The notes beneath the pieces were generated by a model. That model was not told the origin of the DNA and did no database searches. It saw nothing but the letters and a program-made list of their open reading frames with translations. 64,000 nt of DNA, taken from NCBI GenBank assembly GCA_031771865.1, contig JASISA010000041.1, positions 2,356,001-2,420,000 on the forward strand. Direction: 5' to 3'. Below are positions 53,101 to 62,741 of this stretch, piece after piece (within the stretch, counting starts at the first letter, position 1; the number at the start of each line of letters is the position of its first letter). This DNA is from Nothophaeocryptopus gaeumannii. Its lineage: Eukaryota; Ascomycota; Dothideomycetes; Mycosphaerellales; Mycosphaerellaceae. Made by a program: the position numbers and the translations under genes.

Positions 53101-55783
53101 ACACAGATTTACCGCCGTACTTGAACTTCTTCGAATATCGTGCCTGGACCTCAGCAGCGATCTGGTTGACAAGTGCTTTGGTTGGCGCCACATACACCAG
53201 CACGCTATCATCGTCGGCCTCCAGCACTTTTCGCATAGCATAGAAGGAAATGAATGTCTTTCCTGCAGAGGTTGGCGCAACCACAAATGCGCTCTTATCC
53301 TCGTCAATTGTATCGAGAACTTTTCGCTGCCACCCGTCAGGCTGGAACTCAACGCGGGAATCAGGCTTTGAGTCGAAGCTGCGCTCCAGGTATGGGCCAC
53401 ACTCAAGCAGCTGAAACTCCCTCGATGGCAGTGCCACGGCGAGAAAATCTGCCTTGGTGGGCAAGGCGAATGTGAAAGCAAGCTTCCGGTCACCAACAGC
53501 CTCAGTCGTCTTTGGCAGAGGAGGCAGCTTGAGGGTGCTCTCAGTCAACTCGAGACATTTGATGATAGACTTAGGGAGGGGAGTCTGTTGAGCGATGCTT
53601 CTCGCGTGGCTCCAGATCAGAGCTGCCACCTGTATGCGCTGTTGCTGCTTCTTGGTACGGCAAGATTCGATCCAGTAGTGCAACAAACAGCTCAACATGT
53701 AGAGCTCACATTCTGTGCCGAGGAACGTGCGCCACGAAGCTTGCAAACTGTTGATGTAATCTCTCGTACGACGGTATCGTGAGCGCGGATCGCTGTCGGC
53801 TTCGAAGCCCTTGCAAACGCCTTGCCAGGCCGAAAAGATCTTGCTGTTGGCGCTTTCGTCCTTCTTCGCCTTGTTTGCGGCAAGCTGGTTCATCATTGCC
53901 TGTTTGCCAGCATTCTTGGCTGCAGTCTTTCCGCCTCCTGCCTTCTTACCACCGGGCTTGGCTTTGCTCGAGCTTCCACTATCGGAAACCTCAGAGTCTG
54001 CAGGTGACTGCATCCCAGGTTTGCTCTGCGTTTGACGAGGAGCGCCAACGATGATGGTCTCTGGTTCCAAGCTCTTGCCGACAGCATTGCTTAAACTTGC
54101 GGCGTATGTTCGCATTTCCGCCATGAACCATTGGTTGCGACGATCGGCGAAGAACTTCTTCTTTGCCTCTGCCTTATCCAGCGCTGGATTTGTTACTTTT
54201 TGAACAATCGGTTTCTTGTAATTGTGCCAATGTGTGACCTCCTTGAAAATCTTACGAGCCGCCAAGCTGCGTGGGCCTTCTGGTGTCGAGTCCACCTTCA
54301 GGCGGACTGAATCCATATGCTGATCAAAGACTCTGTTTGAGAACGGAAGAACAGCGACGGTGCTACGACTCCGGGACTGATCGGATGCCTCTGACGCTGC
54401 TGCTTTCGAGCCTGTGACCGCATCTGCCTCTACCTTATCGAAGCTTGCTACTGCCTGAACGGCAGTCAAAAGACCGTCGAAGGTCTTCTTGACTTCAGCG
54501 GACACAGATGGCTTATCCTTCAGAACTTCAAAAAGTAGCCTGCCGTCTATGAAGTCGGCGATATCGTGGACTTGTGTGCTCGACGGGGAGGACCTCCAAG
54601 AAGCGCCGTTGAGGATTGATTCCGCAGTGGAGGCGACTGCGTTCAGGAAAGCAAGCGAATCGTCTGGCACTGAGCCTGGGTCAACTCGCCGAGCTGTGAG
54701 CGGGAGATCAGACAGCAATGCTTGGTGTAGAAGTAATGCGGCGCATAGCTTAGCTTGTGTGACAGCTGACTGTCCGTCTGATGAAGTCTTCTTCAGCAGC
54801 TCGCCAACAGTGAGTATGGTCAATAACTGCCTCTCCGTGAGCTCTGAGCTTGCCAGCTTTTCTATTTCGGAGGCAACGTCAAGCGCGGGGATGTCCCTCG
54901 CTTCGTTCTCGTCTGAAATGCTCTCTGCTGTGTCATTCTTACGATGTCGTTGCTCCAACACCATCGTCATGATTTTCGTATCTCGCCATTCAAGTCCGTT
55001 GACCAGAGCAACATTGTAACCACGCTTGATGAAGGAAAGAATCATCTTTCTGAGGAATACACGAGGAGCTTTTGGACCCGGTGCGCTGCCATCGTCAGAT
55101 ATGTGCTTCGATGTTCGATCTGCTGGAGCAGCACCGTCATGTGCCATGAGGAAGTATGGAGAGGTCTTCAGCAGATACTCTGCAAATTCTGGAGAGCTCC
55201 ATGAGCGGAACACTTTGATAGAGATACCAGGGTGCGTCTTGGCGACGTTCATCTGGAGGTGGCGAATGATCGCCGCACGAGCAAGGAAGTATCGGCTTGC
55301 GTTCGACTTGTTCGCAAGAGGAGGCAGACATAGCTCTCTGTTGCTGTTGAAGAACACAATGTTGAAGTTGCACCTGCGTTTGACGAGCTGATGCAGGAAT
55401 TGCTCGACACTGTAGACGGCATGTAGAAGCTGGCAGCCGATAGTGAAGTCTAGCTTGTCATCATCAAAGCATCTCCGCAAGACCGAGTCGCCCTCGATCA
55501 GAAATAACTCGTCGCCTGCGTAGTCTCCCACGAGGTCGACCCGGCGTGATAAGAGGCCGTGATACGCGTTCAAGACTTGTGAGTTGGGGTTCGTGGTGTC
55601 AGGCTCGACGTCAGACTCGTCGCCATAGTCTGTGTCATTCTCAGACCCGCTGGCTTCGCTGACATCGCTGGCGGCCTCAGATGTGGAAGGGTCATGTCCG
55701 TTGGCCTTGCCGTTCGGTGGGAGGGCCGTTTGCTGAGCCCGAGCTTGGGCGGCCATCTTTTGGCGTGGATCTGGATTAGCCAC
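50156..55783 (-). CDS. Giant DExH RNA helicase, DDX60/Ski2-like
   Basis: An intronless 1875-residue protein. The N-terminal 800 residues follow the DDX60 pattern, starting at about residue 70 with AYHGLLSRRVDLVGDYAGDE. Helicase motifs: VVAPTSAGKTF (Walker A, about residue 836), DEIH (about 943), SATVGN (about 972), HHAGMNRKYRQVVE, IIATGTLALGINMP and QCAGRAGRRGFD (about 1384), the Ski2-type arginine-finger motif. A coiled, Lys/Glu-rich segment lies between the RecA domains. Animal DDX60 is an interferon-induced cofactor in RNA sensing and decay. In fungi the homologue has no known role, though RNA surveillance or exosome-linked decay is plausible by relation to Ski2. The C-terminus is acidic. 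Confidence 0.92.
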   Translation of the reverse strand: MANPDPRQKMAAQARAQQTALPPNGKANGHDPSTSEAASDVSEASGSENDTDYGDESDVEPDTTNPNSQVLNAYHGLLSRRVDLVGDYAGDELFLIEGDSVLRRCFDDDKLDFTIGCQLLHAVYSVEQFLHQLVKRRCNFNIVFFNSNRELCLPPLANKSNASRYFLARAAIIRHLQMNVAKTHPGISIKVFRSWSSPEFAEYLLKTSPYFLMAHDGAAPADRTSKHISDDGSAPGPKAPRVFLRKMILSFIKRGYNVALVNGLEWRDTKIMTMVLEQRHRKNDTAESISDENEARDIPALDVASEIEKLASSELTERQLLTILTVGELLKKTSSDGQSAVTQAKLCAALLLHQALLSDLPLTARRVDPGSVPDDSLAFLNAVASTAESILNGASWRSSPSSTQVHDIADFIDGRLLFEVLKDKPSVSAEVKKTFDGLLTAVQAVASFDKVEADAVTGSKAAASEASDQSRSRSTVAVLPFSNRVFDQHMDSVRLKVDSTPEGPRSLAARKIFKEVTHWHNYKKPIVQKVTNPALDKAEAKKKFFADRRNQWFMAEMRTYAASLSNAVGKSLEPETIIVGAPRQTQSKPGMQSPADSEVSDSGSSSKAKPGGKKAGGGKTAAKNAGKQAMMNQLAANKAKKDESANSKIFSAWQGVCKGFEADSDPRSRYRRTRDYINSLQASWRTFLGTECELYMLSCLLHYWIESCRTKKQQQRIQVAALIWSHARSIAQQTPLPKSIIKCLELTESTLKLPPLPKTTEAVGDRKLAFTFALPTKADFLAVALPSREFQLLECGPYLERSFDSKPDSRVEFQPDGWQRKVLDTIDEDKSAFVVAPTSAGKTFISFYAMRKVLEADDDSVLVYVAPTKALVNQIAAEVQARYSKKFKYGGKSVWAIHTRDYRINNPTGCQVLVTVPHVLQIMLLAPAHANSWSSRVKRIIFDEIHSIGQAEDGVVWEQLLLMAPCPIIALSATVGNPEEFSSWLGSTQEAIGKELVTVQHPYRYSDLRKYFYVAPKQFTFHGLPEKTGFGVLGLEGLTGFNFIHPVAGMVDKTRGIPEDLALEPRDCYSLWKAMTKVQTKIYAVPSKLDPAKALPAVSRKVDILNWEKELKVVLRQWLNEPDSPYDRLLRELEQGFRNAQREDVYSTTGEADAPKLKQVDAQDVKSTTLPLLCRLHQQDALPAILFNYDRHECEKICKAVVEQLQAAELKQAKSGAKWQRTLERWEEHKRLKEKANAKKASAKKAKPQTEDGDEMSKFEMQRDTADEGSKWDSFDPEAPVEGYHFADHTKVQSSELETYTRQLRRRDVAQWLIEALWRGVGVHHAGMNRKYRQVVEILFRKRFLRVIIATGTLALGINMPCKTVVFSGDSVFLTALNYRQCAGRAGRRGFDLLGNVVFQGVSREKVCRLLSSRLPDLNGHFPITTTLVLRLFTLLHESKNAKYSVNAINALLSQPRLYMGGASFKDQTMHHLRFSIEYLRRQQLLGSDGAPLNFAGLVSHLYFTENSSFAFHALLKEGYFHELCANIEKNEKDTLEMLMLVMSHLFNRIQCRQADDEYRQEVVKPSSSIVFLPPLPESASKILVDHNQQTLEVYRAYVETFVDQHIKDQDRTLPLSGIKAGADDKKASSGIASLPPAHIRSSFVALSGAGDDFDNIHDLCQTTRDGVFLEEAVIPHMDVYPEEMDVPLNAYLLDFFKHGDVQTIERANRVRRADIWFLLNDFSLVLATIITSLMNFMKVSEGNDLDMLDVMGNLDAHEEAEDDKVAATEVQSEADSAPSVADSGVVIADRTKPARPQAPTKKQAKNADSWEDLAGDEEEEVAETQDKAMGEEARALAEELSAWDGEGGEGLKHVLKAFQKLHAEFTVKFRAMWA

Positions 55784-56096
55784 ACACCACGCCTACTGTC
55801 TGGAGTAGTGCCTTGGCTCAATTTCTGTACTAATCAGACCTCGAGGTGGTTTGTGGCCGTTTGAAAATGTGAAGAGGAGTTGATGCCGGAGTGTTTGGTT
55901 GAAGAAACGTTTGTGGGTTGAGAATTGAGGGTATGATGCGTGTTCTGCCTCAGGCTTACAAAAGCTTGGCAGTTGTGAGGAGAGCTCTTGGACTTGACAT
56001 TCACAGAAAACGGAAGGGACTAGCCATGCCTCTCGCCATGGCAAACACTTCCTGCACTGTTAAAGTCGCGCTCTGTCCCTTGATATACGCTGAACG
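55784..56096. other. Intergenic between two minus-strand genes
   Basis: This 313 bp gap is the promoter of the helicase gene and the 3' flank of NUP82. Nothing specific was seen. Confidence 0.5.
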
Positions 56097-58775
56097 CTAA
56101 ACAGAACGCGCTTGTTGAATCTGCTGAGAAGCCATCTCCAACTTCCGCAACCTCTCGGTAACACCCTCCACCAGCGCCGTCTCTCTCTCCAATAATCTCC
56201 ATACCTCATCCATCTTCCTCTGTTTGTACGGATCACCAGCATGACTGCTTGCTGCAGTACCTGGTCGACTCTCATCCTCCTTCTTTGCGTCCAACTCTTT
56301 CTGCACAGCCTCAGCCTGCGCTCTCAACTGCGCGTAGACCCCCTGGACAGCCTTAAACCTCCCAGGTAGGCTATCCTGCTCTCCTTCATCAAAGCTATCC
56401 TCCGTCGAAGTCGTGATGGTGCTGTTGTCCATTCTCACGATGTTCGCCGGCTCTGTAGGCTTCATTTCTTCCCCATCCGGCAAAGTCAATTTCTCAATCC
56501 TCACCACCTCATCCGCGAAAGCTCGTTCCCGTGCGGACATCTTCTTCCCTCCCAACCCACGCATCTTCTTCCGCAGTCTCTCAACTCGATCTTGAATCTC
56601 TTCAGTCTTGGCTTGTCGTTCTTGAATCCGGCTTTGGATCTTCAGCTTGCCTCCTCGGACTAGCTCTGGCTCGCCAGGCTTCTGCTCTGGGAACTCATCT
56701 TCGCCAGTAACACTGTTGACACGGTTGTTGAGTTCTCGTACTCTCTCAATTTGGGATCTGAGCTCATTCACCATGCGCTCGCAGTGTCGGAAGAGGTCTG
56801 CTGCAGCAAGACCTAAAGTGTGTGTTTCACTGCTTAGGGTACGGTGAGCTTCGGTGATCTTTTGAAGCGTGTAGGGCGAGAAGTTTATGCCACCTTTGAT
56901 ATTTCCCGGCGTGGTACCGTTAGAACTCTCTTTGCGCCAGGAATCTATCTGAGCGGGCAGTCGTGAGTCGCGGAAGAAGACATCTGAAGGCTGATATGGT
57001 GCTCGTGTCTCAGGCACTGCGAACGAATTGTTCGTACGATACGCATCCGGCTCAAACGCGTGCGAGGCCGTGTATGGCGGATCAAGAACAGCAGCCAGCG
57101 GCTGGTTTTGAGCGGAGGTGAGAACAACGTAGTCGAAGTCCAACTGATCGTCCCAGATAGCAATGGCGGTGTTGACCTGCTGCAGAGGTCGAGTCACATC
57201 TGCCGTGAGCTGCTCTACTGTTGTCGCGGCCGATTCGAGGATGACATTCAGACGAAAGCCGACGCCTTCAGTGTCAGCAGCAGGTGCCGAGAGCTCGTCT
57301 TCTAGGCTGCTGATCCAAGGCTTGAATGAGAGACTATAGATACCAGTTGGCTGAGTTATGAACAGCTCATAGCGATGGTCATCACCGGGCGAGTCCGTGA
57401 AAGTGGGCCAGGATCCTGCGCCCTGTTTGCCTCGTGCGAGGTCAACAGACTCGAAAAGCAGCAGGTGTCTCACAGCATCCGCATCGTCCATGTAGTGTCC
57501 ACCACGACGCTTCGCAGGTAGCCACTCCGCCTCTACCCCCTCAACATTCAGACAGATATGCACTTGATTTGTGCTTGTTGCCAAACATACGATACCAATG
57601 CTGAGGCCTTCGTTGACGCCAAGATCATCAAGGTCTTCCTCGTCATCGAAGAGGTCCTCCTGGTTTATTTTGGGTGCCACCACATGGATGTCGGTGATCT
57701 CTCCGAAGTCAGGCTCTGGTGTGAGCTGGAAAGGCCCTTGCAAACGAGGAATCGCGCCAGGCTTCTCCGGCCGGAAATAGCAGTCCATGGTATTCACGCC
57801 ATGGATAGTGACTTCATCTTGCTGATCGAGGTCGGTCAGCCAATTCTGCTGCTGTTTTGCAATGGTCTTGTCCAGTTCCGAAGCTTGGCGATCATAGTCC
57901 AGAATGCGCAGCTTCGACACCACACTTGTGGTCAGACTTGGAAGAGTGGTCGACGATATCCAGAATTGGGATGGCAAAAATGGGCAGAGCGCGTACACGT
58001 CGCCCTCACTCATAGCCACCCACAATGTCATGCTCGACCAACCGTCTTCGTCCTGGCGTCCCTTTCCTCCAAAACAGCTTGCTGCAACCTCCATCTCAGC
58101 ATCGTCGGGCGAGTAGTGCTTCGTCCCGTATGAGCTGATGCCCAAGTCCTCGGTGCGCGTAGTAGCATTGGCGAGCTTCTTCAGATCAATAGCCAAACTC
58201 GGCTCGCCAAATGTGCTCCTGTTACTGTGGTCCAACTCCCAAAGTCTCACACAAGCATCTTTGGTGACTGTAACCAAACCATTGCCTGACGGCGTCAAAG
58301 GATGCCAAATGGCGCTCACAAGCGGTGACTGCTCCAACACATGCGCCGCGGGTCCGACTTGGAAAGAGCGCAGCTTCAGCGGAATCGGATCGTGGAAATT
58401 AAGGTGGTCGCTCGGCGGGAGGATGCACGCATGGCACGTATGCGAGGTGAGGACGGCGATGAAGTTCCCAGAAGGCGAGATAGTGATCTGCTGGATGGTG
58501 CCCCAGGCGGGTGTCTTCAGCATTTTGTATGCGGACGGAGTGTTTGACTGCGGCCCTTGTCTTCCGTCTCCCTCACCCGCCTCTTTCAGAACTGCCAAAT
58601 CGCTCCATCGTAGTTCGTTTCCGACTGCGAAGAAGACTTCTGTTTCTCGGTGCGCAATCTTCTTCGACGGTCCCGAAGTCTGAGCTTGTATTTTGCTCTT
58701 GTCGTCCTGAAAGAAGTCGTAGGCGGGTGTGCCATGGTCGAGCCAGCGCGGCGCGCGGTGGAGGACCTTGGGCAT
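56097..58775 (-). CDS. NUP82: Nucleoporin Nup82
   Basis: An intronless 892-residue protein. It begins MPKVLHRAPRWLDHGTPAYDFF, a conserved Nup82 start. About 600 residues of beta-propeller follow, with blade-like WGTIQQITISPSGNFIAVLTS, SAIWHPLT, LVTVTKDACVRLWEL and SMTLWVAMSEGDVYALCPF. The C-terminal 230 residues are coiled coil (ERVRELNNRVNSV, QERQAKTEEIQDRVERLRKKM, LLERETALVEGVTERLRKLE). Nup82 forms the cytoplasmic mRNA-export platform of the pore with Nup159 and Nsp1 through this coil. It is head to head with CBC2, only 245 bp apart, so two genes for mRNA export share a promoter region. Confidence 0.9.
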   Translation of the reverse strand: MPKVLHRAPRWLDHGTPAYDFFQDDKSKIQAQTSGPSKKIAHRETEVFFAVGNELRWSDLAVLKEAGEGDGRQGPQSNTPSAYKMLKTPAWGTIQQITISPSGNFIAVLTSHTCHACILPPSDHLNFHDPIPLKLRSFQVGPAAHVLEQSPLVSAIWHPLTPSGNGLVTVTKDACVRLWELDHSNRSTFGEPSLAIDLKKLANATTRTEDLGISSYGTKHYSPDDAEMEVAASCFGGKGRQDEDGWSSMTLWVAMSEGDVYALCPFLPSQFWISSTTLPSLTTSVVSKLRILDYDRQASELDKTIAKQQQNWLTDLDQQDEVTIHGVNTMDCYFRPEKPGAIPRLQGPFQLTPEPDFGEITDIHVVAPKINQEDLFDDEEDLDDLGVNEGLSIGIVCLATSTNQVHICLNVEGVEAEWLPAKRRGGHYMDDADAVRHLLLFESVDLARGKQGAGSWPTFTDSPGDDHRYELFITQPTGIYSLSFKPWISSLEDELSAPAADTEGVGFRLNVILESAATTVEQLTADVTRPLQQVNTAIAIWDDQLDFDYVVLTSAQNQPLAAVLDPPYTASHAFEPDAYRTNNSFAVPETRAPYQPSDVFFRDSRLPAQIDSWRKESSNGTTPGNIKGGINFSPYTLQKITEAHRTLSSETHTLGLAAADLFRHCERMVNELRSQIERVRELNNRVNSVTGEDEFPEQKPGEPELVRGGKLKIQSRIQERQAKTEEIQDRVERLRKKMRGLGGKKMSARERAFADEVVRIEKLTLPDGEEMKPTEPANIVRMDNSTITTSTEDSFDEGEQDSLPGRFKAVQGVYAQLRAQAEAVQKELDAKKEDESRPGTAASSHAGDPYKQRKMDEVWRLLERETALVEGVTERLRKLEMASQQIQQARSV

Positions 58776-59020
58776 GGTGGATAGTCTCTCGAGGCAAGGC
58801 TCCGTTGCTTATAGCATTATCAGGTGAAGTCTCCAAGAGAGATCATAAACTGCGAAAAGCGTATGTGGTGGGTGCTGTTGCCGTTCACATGAAAGTTTGA
58901 GGCGCGCTTCACCTTCGCGTCGAGCTTGAGCTTGAGCCTTGGCATGGACTTCGCGTTCCAACATCCACCTCTAACTCTTCATCCAACATCAACTGTCGCA
59001 TTGACAACAACGCGGTCAAG

Positions 59021-59635
59021 ATGCCACAATTCATCCTACGCAACACCGTCGAGCGGCTCGACAAGCCATCCACTTACGCCATGAGCAAGGTACGCACCAG
59101 ATACACTCTACAAACCTATCACCCTCCTCCAACTACCCACTAACTACCTACACAGTACAAGAAGCGCAAGCGCAACCCCGACGAAGGCACTCTCGACGCC
59201 TCCGGCAACCGCGCCCCCTCACCGGACCTCGAAGAAAAACTATCCTCAGCAACTACCCTCTACGTAGGAAACCTCTCCTTCTACACCACCGAAGAACAAA
59301 TCCACTCCCTCTTCAGCACCTGCGGCGAAATAAAACGCCTCGTAATGGGCCTCGACCGATTCGCCAAAACGCCCTGCGGCTTCTGTTTCGTCGAATACTA
59401 CAGTCACGCCGATGCGCTGGATTGTTTGAAATATGTTGGGGGTACGAAACTAGACGAACGGATTATAAGGACGGATTTGGATGAGGGGTTTAGTGAGGGG
59501 AGGCAATATGGAAGGGGCAGGTCAGGGGGCCAGGTGAGGGATGAGTATAGGGAGGAGTATGATCCCGGACGAGGGGGTTATGGGAGGATGATGGAGGGGA
59601 GGGAGTATGCGGATGAGTATGGACAGGGGAGGTAG
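59021..59635 (+). CDS. CBC2: Nuclear cap-binding complex small subunit (CBP20)
   Basis: Exons 59021-59089 and 59156-59635 join through a 66-nt intron to 182 residues. The RRM has TTLYVGNLSFYTTEEQIHSLF (RNP2) and GFCFVEYY (RNP1), and the following ADALDCLKYVGGTKLDERIIRTDLDEGF is diagnostic of CBP20, including the tyrosines and aspartates that clamp the m7G cap. The tail is rich in Gly, Arg and Tyr (GRQYGRGRSGGQVRDE). With CBP80 it binds capped transcripts co-transcriptionally in the nucleus and promotes splicing, 3' processing and export. Confidence 0.95.
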
Positions 59636-59685
59636 ATGGGACAAAGGACGAAGGAGAGCACGCGGACATCGCTCATGCGAACTGA

Positions 59686-59982
59686 CGTCCTTGGGGGCTT
59701 CACGCATGGTCTGCTGGCTGTCTTCAACTGCGACTCATTACGACGGAGTACCGCTGCTACTCCTACGACCTGCGTGGACACGCTCAAGGCCGCGCAGTCT
59801 ACGAAGAGTACTACAATTACGAGAGCAAACTTGGCGATTGCAAAGCCAACTGCTTCATTGCGTCACCGAAGGTCCTCACAAAGCGTGCGGCTCCGAACCA
59901 TAGTGCGGAAACGAAAAGCGAGGCGTTCGGAGAGCACCAGGCGAAGGATGATGTGCACGGGGAAGATACCCCCGCTACGTAG
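59686..59982 (+). other. Coding-like open frame downstream of CBC2, no start codon
   Basis: A 98-codon open stretch ending at TAG 59980-59982, with protein-like composition and G/C-rich third positions in its second half (YDLRGHAQGRAVYEEYYN, KLGDCKANCFIASPK). There is no ATG at its front, and the CBC2 frame stops at 59635. It could be the last exon of an unseen small gene, an alternative 3' exon of CBC2, or chance. Confidence 0.3.
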
Positions 59983-60315
59983 CAGTAGCTACTCTCTATA
60001 CTGTACGCATAAAGGATTCACGGCTCCTAGCACGCCGCTCATGGAGTTTCCAGCCCTACGGTAGTAGAAGAGCACATTGGAACAGATGCACATACATTGC
60101 GCAAGCAATCCAAGTAGCAGGTGGTCCCGTCGAACACTTGCGACGCACATAGACCATTGCAGTATCGCGTCCTGAAGCCGCCGTGTTACGAGCGTCAATT
60201 GCTCATACGTGCGCAAAGCCTCCTCCGCGCGTCAAAGGAAGCGAAAGCGGGAATTCATCAGAGCTTCCACGTGTACCCGCAGCGTTCACGCAACCTTCAC
60301 AGGACTCTCTCGCAT
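59983..60315. other. Intergenic, nothing recognised
   Basis: This is the convergent flank between CBC2 and the SNO1/PDX2 gene. No structure was seen. Confidence 0.5.
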
Positions 60316-61368
60316 TCAAACCTGCCCTCTACCCTTGATCTTCACAACCTCCCTCAACCACCACGCATGTATGCGCTCATCCCCCGTAAGCTCCGGATGA
60401 AAAGCCGTGCCAAACACGTTTCCCTGCTTGACAGCGACGATATCTCCATCCTCACCTAGCTCTTCTGCAGTAGTCGTCTTATCCCGAATAGCCCTTGCCC
60501 TGCCCGGCAGTCGCCCCAGGATTTCCACTGGTGCATCGGTAGCTTGACGTGGGGGAGCGACGACTTGTTCGACTGTCGCGGCAGAGTTGTCTAGAACCGC
60601 AGGTTTGGTACTGGTGGGTAAGACCCTTTCGACTACTGGTGCTCGTATGAAGACCGAATGGAAAGGTGCGCCCGGAAGGAAAGGTAATTCGAGATCAGCT
60701 TCGAATGACTCCACCTGCCTTCCAAAGTAGTTCCTCTGTACCCTCACATCCAACCCACCGATGAGTTCCTGCCCGGTAGCCTTGGACTTATTCGCGCTCT
60801 CAGCCAGCAAGATGAGGCCGGCGCATGTCCCCCAGACAGGCTTCCGTGCAACCTTGACATACTGACGGAGAGGTTCGAGGAGGCCGCATCGTTCAGCTAT
60901 CAGCGAGATGGCAGTGCTCTCGCCGCCGGGGATGATTAGTGCATCGCAGGCAGAAAGCTGCTCTTCAGTACGGACTTCGATGAAGCTGAACCGAAGAGCC
61001 GGTTGCACTGGAAGTGTAGGCTGTCCGGGGGTGTGGGGATTACTCGGGTCAATGTCGTGTCCCGACGCATTTCTCGTATCTAGGCCCGAGGGAGAGGATG
61101 CAGAAGCAGCCGCAGTGTCAGCGGCCTCTGACAGTAGTCCACCAGCAGATGCATTGTCTGCAGCAAGCGTGGGCGCGGGAAAAGTGGATGCTCTCTCGGC
61201 GGCGGGGGCGGAGGCGGAAATTGAAGCGGCGGCCTGTTTGAGGAGGGTGATGTGTTCGATGAAAGCGCCTTGCAGGGCCAACACCCCGACCGTGACGATT
61301 ATGTTTGCTGTGTTATCGTTGTCGCGGGTGTCAGCTGCACGCACGGCGCTCGAACCTGTTCCTGTCAT
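60316..61368 (-). CDS. SNO1: Pyridoxal 5'-phosphate synthase glutaminase subunit (PdxT/SNO1/PDX2)
   Basis: An intronless 350-residue protein, against about 190-260 in most relatives. It releases ammonia from glutamine for the synthase subunit (PdxS/SNZ/PDX1) in vitamin B6 synthesis. Visible features: VGVLALQGAFIEH, CDALIIPGGESTAI (oxyanion region), WGTCAGLILLAE with the nucleophilic Cys, QRNYFGRQVESFEADL, and FGTAFHPELTGD with the His-Glu pair. Two insertions explain the length. A Ser/Ala/Pro-rich stretch of about 80 residues lies between the first strand-helix unit and FIEVRTEEQL, and a shorter one precedes APVEILGRL. The first is low-complexity and in frame; an unspliced intron cannot be excluded. 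Confidence 0.92.
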   Translation of the reverse strand: MTGTGSSAVRAADTRDNDNTANIIVTVGVLALQGAFIEHITLLKQAAASISASAPAAERASTFPAPTLAADNASAGGLLSEAADTAAASASSPSGLDTRNASGHDIDPSNPHTPGQPTLPVQPALRFSFIEVRTEEQLSACDALIIPGGESTAISLIAERCGLLEPLRQYVKVARKPVWGTCAGLILLAESANKSKATGQELIGGLDVRVQRNYFGRQVESFEADLELPFLPGAPFHSVFIRAPVVERVLPTSTKPAVLDNSAATVEQVVAPPRQATDAPVEILGRLPGRARAIRDKTTTAEELGEDGDIVAVKQGNVFGTAFHPELTGDERIHAWWLREVVKIKGRGQV

Positions 61369-62741
61369 CGTGGTAGCATAATGTTTGCGTGAGGATTGGA
61401 AAGACGTCTGGTGTTCCTAGTCATATTTCGAAAGTGTTGCGTCCGGCGTGACGCTAGACCGGATGGAGGGGCAGTCAGAAGATTTCTTGGTTGAGGAACA
61501 AGGGCGAACGAAGGGTTCTGCGGCCGGATGACAAGGCAGGACAAGGCAAGACAAGCCTGTTGAATGCATCAAAGTCCGAAGAAGAGCAGAATGTAGGATG
61601 CAGCCAAGGCAGTGGACGGCGGACTTCAGCCTGTACAGCGCGATCATGTAAAGTCCATGCAATCGCGGGCCCTTTCTCTTCGGCGTCGGAAACCGAGGCA
61701 GGCAAGCAGGCCTCCTTATCTCGTTCTCATACGCTGTGGCTTCAACAAGAGAGCCGAGCTAAGCCAATTCATGTGGCCGACAGGCCTCATTGTGCATATC
61801 GATTATCATGAGCACCCTGACAATGATTGGAGAGGCTCTTGTGGTGGTTGTGTCATGACTGCAGTGTCCAATAGACTCACGTGGCATTCCTGGACGATCC
61901 ACCGTCATCGCCGCACTCTCGGACACGGTACGTATATCGACGGGAGGAGGTGGGCGATGATGTTGCACAGATGCGACTGGGATGAGCCACGTTTAGGCGT
62001 TTTGGAGTGCGATAGATGGCGGCCAAGATGTTCCAGTTTGAGAAGCAGGCTGGTGGGAGTGGTGCTTGAACGACCGTGCTTCTTTGGTACGAGATGGACT
62101 ACGGTGTCCAGACATGGCACGTGGCGGCAGAGAGGCTGTGGCAAGACTTATCTACAGTCATGTCGTATATTTACTCATCAGAAGATCAGATGCCAAGCAA
62201 GGTTGCTGTTGGATGCGCTTCGATGTCAGTGCTGCGGGTGGTGCATGTCTCTTTGAGGTGTGAGGCACTAACTACTACTAAGGCTACTGTGGAGACAGGA
62301 GGATCGCTCGGCAAACTCCCCTCAAAGCCGCTGCACTAGCATTGCGGTCATGTTAAATTAAGAAACGCCATTACCTAGACTGGAAAGCAGGCGAACAATG
62401 TTCGGGAAACGGACTCGCGACAATCTGCTGCGAGGTGCTGCGCTGTGGCCGTGGCTAATCCAAGTCTGCGCTGAGCCTGCTGTTGCTTTGTGTTTTGCTT
62501 GTTGAAGAGCAGCAGACCGCCCCCGTTGTCGGTCTTCATTATACTCCCGATAACGCCCAGTCTGGCGGCTACCTTCCTTACCTGCTTCCTTCACCCTCTG
62601 TGCTCCGACATCACCACCACCACCACCACTCTTCTCTAACACCACCACACTCCTCTCATACACAGCATCTTACACTCTCTGAAACAGCCGCCGTCGTGAC
62701 CATCGACCACCTCCGGTCACTTCCACCATTTTGTCAGGTTC
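61369..62741. other. Divergent intergenic region, SNO1 and npgA
   Basis: This 1.37 kb gap should hold both promoters. The last 130 nt are a CAC/CT-rich leader of npgA with a run of CAC triplets at 62608-62630. No conserved element was recognised. Confidence 0.5.
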
